This document shows positions 56,870-64,000 of a DNA stretch of 64,000 bases, piece by piece. The notes beneath the pieces were generated by a model. That model was given only the letters and a program-made list of their open reading frames with translations. It was not told the origin of the DNA and searched no databases. Position 1 is the first letter of the stretch; the number at the start of each line of letters is the position of its first letter. Source of the DNA: Meandrina meandrites (taxonomy: Eukaryota > Cnidaria > Anthozoa > Scleractinia > Meandrinidae). Both the position numbers and the translations under genes were made by a program. The stretch is from positions 42,833,804-42,897,803 of the forward strand of contig OY855904.1 in the NCBI GenBank assembly GCA_963693305.1. Direction: 5' to 3'.

Positions 56870-58044
56870 TTGGAACTGAAGTCGCCAGCCTGGCGACTAA
56901 AATTGAGAAGAAGGATTGAAAGTGTGAGCTTAATTTAGTGACTAAAATTTTTCACTGGTGACCAAACTTGAGCAGTCGGTGGCCAAATGGCCACTAAGCA
57001 AAAAAATAAACTTGGAGGGTTGATCATGAACTGTCTGCCAATACCTCAACCAATGCATCAGTTAAGACATGCCTTTAGTAAACGTCATCTGGGGTTCTTC
57101 GCTTCTCAGATAGCTACAACCAGTTTCAAAATTGATGAGACACTCACCCTAAAATTGCCTTTAGTTAGTTTTTATAAAGCATGCCCTCGCTCACAAAATA
57201 AACGAGTACATCTTATTCTGAACCCTCTCCCCGTTTCAAAGTTGTTGCTTATTAAGTCATAATCCTGAAATTCAGACAACATTGATCAGGGGGAAAGGGG
57301 GCGATGCAAGGTACCTAACAATATGAAAATATCGTAAATGGCATTCTTGACCAAGAGTGTCTCAACCCTTTTTGAAACTGGTTGTAGGTTTCAGTGCTGG
57401 GATAATATAGAATAATTCAATGATCAGAATTTTGGCCAAGACTGGCTATCTTTTATTGTTATAAGTCACTCTCTGTCTTCTCATTGGCTAAGAGTCTACA
57501 GTTAATTCTGGGAATCAGCTTTTCTTTGATCTGAGCATGTACAGGTATACATTGAATTGCCTGGTTATTTTAGTGCATGTGGCCATTCCTGCAGTATAAT
57601 TATACAAGTTACGTGAAATAAATGTTGTTGAATCTATTGAACTAAGACTTTCTGTTTTATTGTTAAGAACCTGCATTCCTGACAAGAAGAGGACAAGCAC
57701 ATCCACACTAGAAACATGTGATGAGCATTGTCCAAGACAGACCAGCCTCAGCATGTCAGTGGAGGATTGAAATAACACTTAACATGAACATGGTGAGTTT
57801 ATTGATTCACTTCATGCATACAGTACAGTCACGTATGTTGTCATAAATAACTTTAGAGATACACATGTACACATTCATGGTGATCATACACACATGTAGA
57901 GCTGTCAAATATTTGACAGTTTTGCTATTTAATTTTAGGACAGATACAAGAGCCCAGGCAGAAATGTGCCCTTTTTTGGTTATACACATAATGAAAGCAC
58001 CAAAAAGTACATGTAGCTATTTACTATGAATTTGTGGTAGGCGG
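56870..58044. other. No gene recognised
   Basis: AT-rich sequence. A splice-like segment at about 57667-57791 (ends catg before gtgagt) lacks an open frame in context and could be a noncoding exon. Confidence 0.3.
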
Positions 58045-58195
58045 TGGCCTAATAATTGTTACTGTGGTGGACTCTGGATCAAGTCACCTGTGTTTGAGCC
58101 CCACCCGCAACTGCACTGCTTTGTGTTCTTGGGCGAGACTCTCATACTGCCTGTCTCTCCACCCAGGACCAAAAAATAATGGGTACCAAAATATC
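58045..58195 (+). mobile_element. tRNA-derived SINE, second copy
   Basis: tggtggactctggatc, then gtttgagcccc (B-box-like), tttgtgttcttgggcgagac, gcctgtctctccacccagg and aatgggtacc, matching 42250-42410 block by block with more substitutions. Confidence 0.65.
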
Positions 58196-59149
58196 CCATC
58201 CAAGGTGGAGTAGAAATAAGCCATCGAACTTGGAAAATGAATTATGATAGAGAAAAATGTCAAGGCCCTGTATTATTTTATTGCAGGGCATCAGATTGCG
58301 CCTCATACAGGTGCCAATGGGACTAAATTTTTGACTTTGGCGACCAAATCCTGAAAGTTAGTCGCCAAAATGGTGACTATAATTTCTGTGTGTTGAGGAT
58401 GAATAACAGACATTGTGCCCTTCCATAATTAAGTTATATCGGAAGATCTTTGCTTCTAAAACATCCAAAATAAAATAAGAAGTCAATCCATCCTCTTCCT
58501 TTTGCTGTAAACGATTCCATCACATCGGAAAACTCGCAAAAAACTGACCATGTTTGAAATCGCCCAATAATGCTTTGCAAGCCCTTGAGCACGTCACGTA
58601 TGCCTATGGATTGTGTCTCTGGTTGATTCCTTTGAAGTATTGTGTTTGTTTTAAACCTAGTGATAAGATTATTTCAATTGTTTTTCCTTTCGAATATTAA
58701 TGTATTCAGTCCTTTTTTGAATTAAATTCCTAGAAATGATTTTAGACACTTTTGAACAAGACCCTATTTGATTTTGCAATCTGGCAACTGAAACTTTGTG
58801 TTTGGCAACTATTTTGTCTGCAAGATAATTAAAACCGTTGAATAAAAAGCTGGAAAATAGAGTATGTATGGTTCTGTCAAAATGACCTTATTCTTGCCCC
58901 AGAATGCAGAAAATGCACTTTAAGAGGATCAGATTTTAAAATTTTTCGGGGGAGCATGCCCCTGCATCCCCCTAGAAGGTAACCCCTTTACCGCCTACTT
59001 CTACATGTACATTTCTGTTTCCTTTTTTTTTTTTTGCCATTATAAACATAATGGCCTCAAACGTTTTTTGAAATATTTGGCTACCACTTTAAAAAATGGC
59101 GACCAACTTTTAGGAATTGGCTACCACTTAACGCCTGCGTCGCACATGG

Positions 59150-59647
59150 AGGTTGGGTGCCTAGGAACCTGGGGGCTGGAGCTGCCGGCCCCAAACCCAG
59201 GTAGCAAGAACACCCCAAAAGCCTGCCCTAGCCACGAGCCCCACCCGCCCTGCCGAAGGACCTCCGGGCTGACCAGCCCGGAGTGATGGGGGCTCGTGGC
59301 CCATAAGCCACAGCCCCCAGGGGGCCAAACCTGAGGCACCCAATCCAAAGAGAGCAACGAAGGCCCCCGATGTAAAAAACCCATCCCTGCTATGCTTGCT
59401 GGCCAGAAACCTGGATAAGAGAGTCAGCTGATGTCTGGATGTAACGTTGGTAGGCATCACTAGACCAACGACCTAAGGTTTTAATCAGATGATCGGGAAC
59501 TCCCTGGGAGGCTGCTGTGGTAGCAGCCCCAATCCGAAAGCTATGACCAGAGTAATTACCCAGAAGGCCCGCCAGCCGTACAATAGACTGAACTGTAGAT
59601 GACAGCAGTTGACGGGTTAGGGGACGACCATCTGTGTAGCAAAACAC
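59150..59647 (-). mobile_element. Tyrosine recombinase fragment, DIRS-type element
   Basis: The minus-strand frame 59390-59647 (85 codons, truncated at its N-terminal side) contains the C-terminal catalytic core of a tyrosine recombinase: HSFRIGAATTAASQG (the HxxR box), LGRWSS (H/W position) and YQRYIQT (nucleophilic Tyr). This combination is typical of DIRS-like retrotransposons, with Crypton as the alternative. The downstream part (59150-59389) is GC-rich with internal inverted repeats (ccgggctgaccagcccgg; cacgagccccac/gggggctcgtg), unlike the AT-rich surroundings. The upstream catalytic Arg and reverse transcriptase are absent, so the copy is inactive. Confidence 0.7.
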
Positions 59648-62019
59648 TGTAACCCGATAGTCTACTTTTGTTTTTCACTTCAAAGTATGTCACATGATAG
59701 TTTGTTTTTCTTTCAAACAAACTTTTTCCACTATTTTATTATTACTCGTTATTTTAGCTATTGAATTATTGTTGGCACCAAGCAACCAGAAAACTTAAAT
59801 TCTCGTGAATTCAAACTTCAGCTTGTAAAAATTTGATTCCTACACGCGCTTTTTAATGCCTAGAAATCCCAAGCCGCTTCCGGTTGTCTGAGCTGTCACA
59901 CTTTTGGCCAATCAGCGCAATCCATAAACGGTTGTCTCGTTTTTCCGCTTGACTGAGTTTTAACATGATGTGCAATGTTTCAATTCAACTGTCACGAAAG
60001 TCGTTTCTCGAAAAGTAATAGACGGATGAAATCAAAAAACATAACTTTTGAAAGGGTTTTCAAAGCGCAGCACAGCTGAAATATTTGTTTCATGGTTAAT
60101 AGGAAATTTCCGCCAAAAATCCCAGTACAATTTTTTGCATATTTAATTACGAAGGTACTGTGTCTGATATTTATCAGAGCTCTGCAATGAGAAGCTGTTG
60201 TTGATTTTTTTTTTTCACGAACACTGCGAGTTCTGGGAGAGTTCAATTGCAATTGCTTTACTGTCAATAATAAAACCAGTAAAAATACTGATGGTGTAAA
60301 TTACTTAACGGAAAGGTTTTCTTGGTTTATGAAGAGTAAAGAATTGTTTCACACAAAGCACTGCAACGCCATAAAGTCTAATTCAATTAACTGCGGTTTT
60401 AACTTGGCACCACGAAGTCTACAACAATCGCACCGCAGAGAAAGGCATGTGATGTCCGCAAGAGTTCAAGACTGTAACCTAGACTTATCTTCTGCGCATG
60501 TGTTTACTGCAAAGTTTCCTGCTCTTGGGAAAATAGTACCACAAGGACAACGTGGGGCTTTCAGAAACAAATATATAGTCTTCGTGTTCTTCTTATAAGA
60601 ATAACGCAGACACTCCATGCTTTACATACAGTGCATACAGTCGAGTACTCCCCACCCCTTACCCCCTTCATAAGAATAATTAATGAGTTAATTATTAATT
60701 AATTGATATTAATTACTTAATCAGCTATCAAAGTTTACACCATAGTGCTTTAGCGAACGACAGCCCCCACAACCATCACAATAGTGCATTCTGCACTAAA
60801 AAGAAAGAGTACAGAGCACACACTGAATTTTGGTGCTCAATAACTGCAAACATTATTCACTAAAACTCTACTCACAGCATGGTAACGTTTTTCATAGTCA
60901 CTGTATTTTTTGAAACACCCCTCTGTAAATTATTTCTGTAAGTGACCCTGGCCCGCGGTTAAATCGTAAAGCATTCTAGATAAAGTTACATGTATTATCA
61001 AACGTCATTTAAATGCTTAAAACACATCAGTATTTTGTTTTGAATTGATGCGAAACATCCAAATATGGATAACTTCAAATTCATTTTTTTGTCGCGGTGT
61101 CAGCTTGAGAGCTTAAGTTTCTTCTGAACTCACTGAATTTAAAATGTTAGGCCATGAGTCCTGGCTTTTTTGGTAACTTTATAATTAATGTCCAGTAGAA
61201 ACAATCTTAATGATTTCGTGTTGCTCAGAGAACAGTGAAAGAAATGAAATACATGCAGAGCTATTGTTAGTAATGCTAATCAAACCTTTTGTTTAGCAAC
61301 GTTCACAATTGCTGCCTTCACATGTGTTTAGATTTTGAGGAAAGCACACAATCTGGATCAATCTGTGCAAAACAAGATCGAAGCAGAAGCAGAAGAAGTC
61401 TAACGAAAAAAGGAAGCCAGTCTAATTTCAATTTCAATCAAGCAATCAGACTTGGTAACAGACAAAACAGCATAACATCAATTCATCTGCCATTTTGAAC
61501 TAATGGTCGAAAGTGGACTGTGAGAGAGATCACATGGCCATTTGATGCCAGCATTTTTTAAAAGTTCCATTTTTGGCCATCCACACAACACCACGTAGCG
61601 GACATTTTCAAATTTCCCTTTGTCTGGAGACCATTTTTGAAAAGCTCCAATTCGTGACCAAAAACCCCATTTTACTTTGGACGGTTGGCCAAACCAGAGA
61701 AAAAAGATATGTTTTCAAATTTTATTGCAGAGAACATTTGAGCTTCATTGAGTACATGTATGTGAGCAGAAACCAATTCAGTGCAATGATGTCAATGTCG
61801 CTTTAGAACCAATCACAAGCAAGTGAGACAGCAATACCATGTCATATTGGCATCGCTCTCGTGAGCAAAACTATAAGAGGATCACAATGCTAAAAGATAT
61901 CTGTATGTGTTGAAGAAAAAAAGGGAGGAAAAATACGACATTGCACCTGTTTAAACCAGCCGGTAATGCTAAACCCACTGACCAATCAAGTATGTACATG
62001 TAGTACCAGTGCTCAGCTC
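59648..62019. other. No gene recognised
   Basis: AT-rich sequence with several short open frames, none with recognisable composition or splice context. A phrase at 61655-61690 (ccccattttactttggacgg) resembles the hairpin centre at 2690-2725. Confidence 0.35.
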
Positions 62020-62071
<52 letters not shown>

Positions 62072-62340
62072 AATAAAATTACACATTACAAGAAAACTTA
62101 AAAAAATAGTCGAAACAAACCAAACAACAACAGCTAACTACAGTATAACAATTCTCCAATACATTTTCATGCAATTTCAAATACAATACATAACAATACG
62201 GTACATTTCCATCTATTACATTAATTAGATTGAAAACGGGCTAATTTTTTAATCTTTAAGGTCCTACAATAGTTATTAAATTTATTTTAAATTCTTTTAA
62301 TGTCAGTTGACTGTCCCACATTTTATTATAAATTATGTAA
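62020..62340 (-). mobile_element. (ATT)n tract with LINE-like 3' tail
   Basis: About 16 copies of ATT (62022-62069) followed by caaataaaattacacattac and further A-rich sequence, arranged like the other LINE 3' ends in this window. Confidence 0.4.
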
Positions 62341-63039
62341 TGCCTTAAATAAATTATGTAGCACCAGTGCTCAGCTCAGTGCAGACCTCAATGTTCTCAC
62401 TGTGAATCATAATTCATTTTCCGAGTTTAGTGGCTCCACTTTTATTATGATATAAACTCCCCTCACCCATAGCTCTTGGCTAATGAGAGTGCAAGAAATC
62501 TCTCAGTTTTATTGTAATATAGATTATGGAATACCAGCATTGTTGTAATGGTAAACTTGATCACTGACTGCTTTGTGAGCAGTTAGTGTCTCAGTTTAGA
62601 GAAGCCTTTGTGTTGATGAGAGTAACGTGTCCTGCTCAAAAGCGCAACAAAATGACCCTGTCCATGGCTAAATGCCAGTCTGCTTGATTCAGCACTCACA
62701 CTAACCATTTGGGCACCATCTCTCTCACTCCATGTTGTAAGGCACTACAAAAATTAAAAAATAATAATAAAATAAAAAACATGTGACCGATTGGTAGCTG
62801 GGTTATTAATTTTTGTTAACTTGTGCAGTGTTTGGCAGAAAATTGTTGGGGGTCCTGGATGTGGTTGTTAAACTCTACTGTTTATAGAAACATTCTTATA
62901 AAAAAAAATATTTGCCATGTCCTTACATGTATACAAAGTATTTCAAGGTTAGGGCTCAGGTGCAAAATACTTACCTGTCAATTATTACATGGTTTTGCAG
63001 GCTTGTTGCAGCAACAGAGAGCATTGGGCCAAGGATGGA
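62341..63039. other. No gene recognised
   Basis: AT-rich. A splice acceptor-like tggttttgcag at 62990-63000 precedes a minisatellite-bearing segment that may be a noncoding exon. Confidence 0.3.
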
Positions 63040-63054
63040 GGACCCATGAGAATC

Positions 63055-63190
63055 AAGTTTCGAGGACAGAGGACCAAGGACAGAGGACCACGGACAGGAC
63101 CAAGAGTAGAGGACCGAGCACAGAGGACCAAGGGGATGACAGGCATGGACCATGGACAGAGACTGCAGATGAAAGACTGAGGAACAAGGA
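63055..63190. repeat. GAGGACCAAGGACA minisatellite
   Basis: Irregular tandem copies of agaggaccaaggacag and shorter variants (cacggacagg, gaccgagcac). It is open in several frames because the unit lacks stops; not considered coding. Confidence 0.75.
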
Positions 63191-63664
63191 CGGAGCATAG
63201 AGGATAGATGATAAAGATAGATTTTTTTTTTTATTTTGACCTAATATTTTACTAAAAATCTGATCACTGACAAGTGTTTACCATGAACTAAAGTGCATGC
63301 ACTCGATTATTTTTCATTTTCTTCATTTCAAGCAATTCAACAAAACTGCTAAATTTATACTGAGCTCGGTAATCCTGTTTTGCACCAAATTAGCGCAATC
63401 ATTTGTTGATTACTCATGGTAAACATTTGTTTACAATGTAACACTTATACATGCTGTTTGTTACCTAGTTACATGTGCACAAACTGATACAGATTCTGCA
63501 GTATTCTTTGCAGTTGTTGTTTTGATCATTAAACAAATTGGGGTAAAACCTTGTTGTGTAATGACCGAAATATCAACTGCAAAGGACACTTTTGAATCTG
63601 TGTTATTTAGATATGATTCTTTATTGTTTCTGTGGGGAACAAAATTGTCAAGATTTTAGAACAA

Positions 63665-63894
63665 AGAACAATAGTAATAATAAGGGAATTTTGGATCTCA
63701 AATCAATCAATGAATCAGTAAAAGTCAATCAATCAATTAATCAAGCAATTGATCATCTATCCAATCAATCAATCAATCAGTCAGTCTTTGAAAAAGTCAA
63801 TCATTCATTCATTCAGTGAATCAATTAATCAATCAACCAATCAGCCTTTCAAAAAAAAATCATTCATTTAATCTATCAATTGAGCAGTCATCTC

Positions 63895-63946
<52 letters not shown>

Positions 63947-64000
63947 GTCTTTCAAAAAATCATTCATTTAATCTATCAATTGAGCAGTCATCTCTTCAAT
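63665..64000. repeat. (CAAT)n microsatellite with duplicated flank
   Basis: (TCAA)n tracts interrupted by phrases; the block ttcatttaatctatcaattgagcag...ctcttcaat occurs at about 63865-63900 and again at 63964-64000, so the longer unit is about 100 bp. It continues past the window end. Confidence 0.85.

Noticed and set aside
62823..63200. 125-codon frame ending in a Gln/Arg/Asp-rich tail.
   Set aside because: Its second half is the GAGGACCAAGGACA minisatellite and the first half has no recognisable composition.

Overview
The window is eukaryotic, intron-rich and AT-rich. Spliceosomal GT-AG exons, proton-gated/FMRFamide-type DEG/ENaC sodium channel genes, many short hairpin transposons (MITEs), LINE 3' ends with (TCAA)n or (ATA)n tails, tRNA-derived SINEs and a DIRS-type tyrosine recombinase fragment together point to an anthozoan cnidarian, probably a stony coral. 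Species identity is inference; there is no rRNA or mitochondrial marker here. There is no bacterial content, operon or CRISPR array.

Layout. (1) 1-12477: the 3' part of a first DEG/ENaC gene (gene C: exons at 538-595, 11053-11184 and 12316-12477). Its 10.4-kb intron holds what looks like one 9.2-kb DNA transposon (1602-10788). This has near-perfect 35-bp terminal inverted repeats, a possible 4-bp target duplication (ACAG), tandem arrays of a 14-15-bp palindrome near both ends, and an unrecognised multi-exon gene in the middle (about 6517-8955) that carries an in-frame stop. (2) 12478-17172: gene-free, with a local tandem duplication. (3) 17173-32475: a complete 12-exon DEG/ENaC gene (gene A, 534 aa as modelled) whose introns are full of MITEs, a LINE fragment, a large tetranucleotide satellite and a 1.4-kb long-inverted-repeat element. 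(4) 32476-41071: intergenic, with two further MITEs. (5) 41072-48089: a second complete 12-exon DEG/ENaC gene (gene B, 554 aa) with the same exon phases as gene A. (6) 48090-64000: mostly repeats. It has one credible small first exon (50512-50717, a membrane-anchored peptide), a segmental duplication with an occupied and an empty transposon site, several hairpin MITEs, SINEs, a GC-rich tyrosine-recombinase fragment (59150-59647) and simple repeats.

The three channel genes are tandem paralogues on the + strand and would encode two-transmembrane subunits of trimeric sodium/cation channels at the plasma membrane. All three carry a Gly-Phe-Ser selectivity-filter triplet. B and C have aspartate at the degenerin position where A has alanine, which suggests functional divergence. 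The most notable candidate for a new biological system is the 9.2-kb element in gene C. All comparisons were made by eye; no alignment or database search was run.
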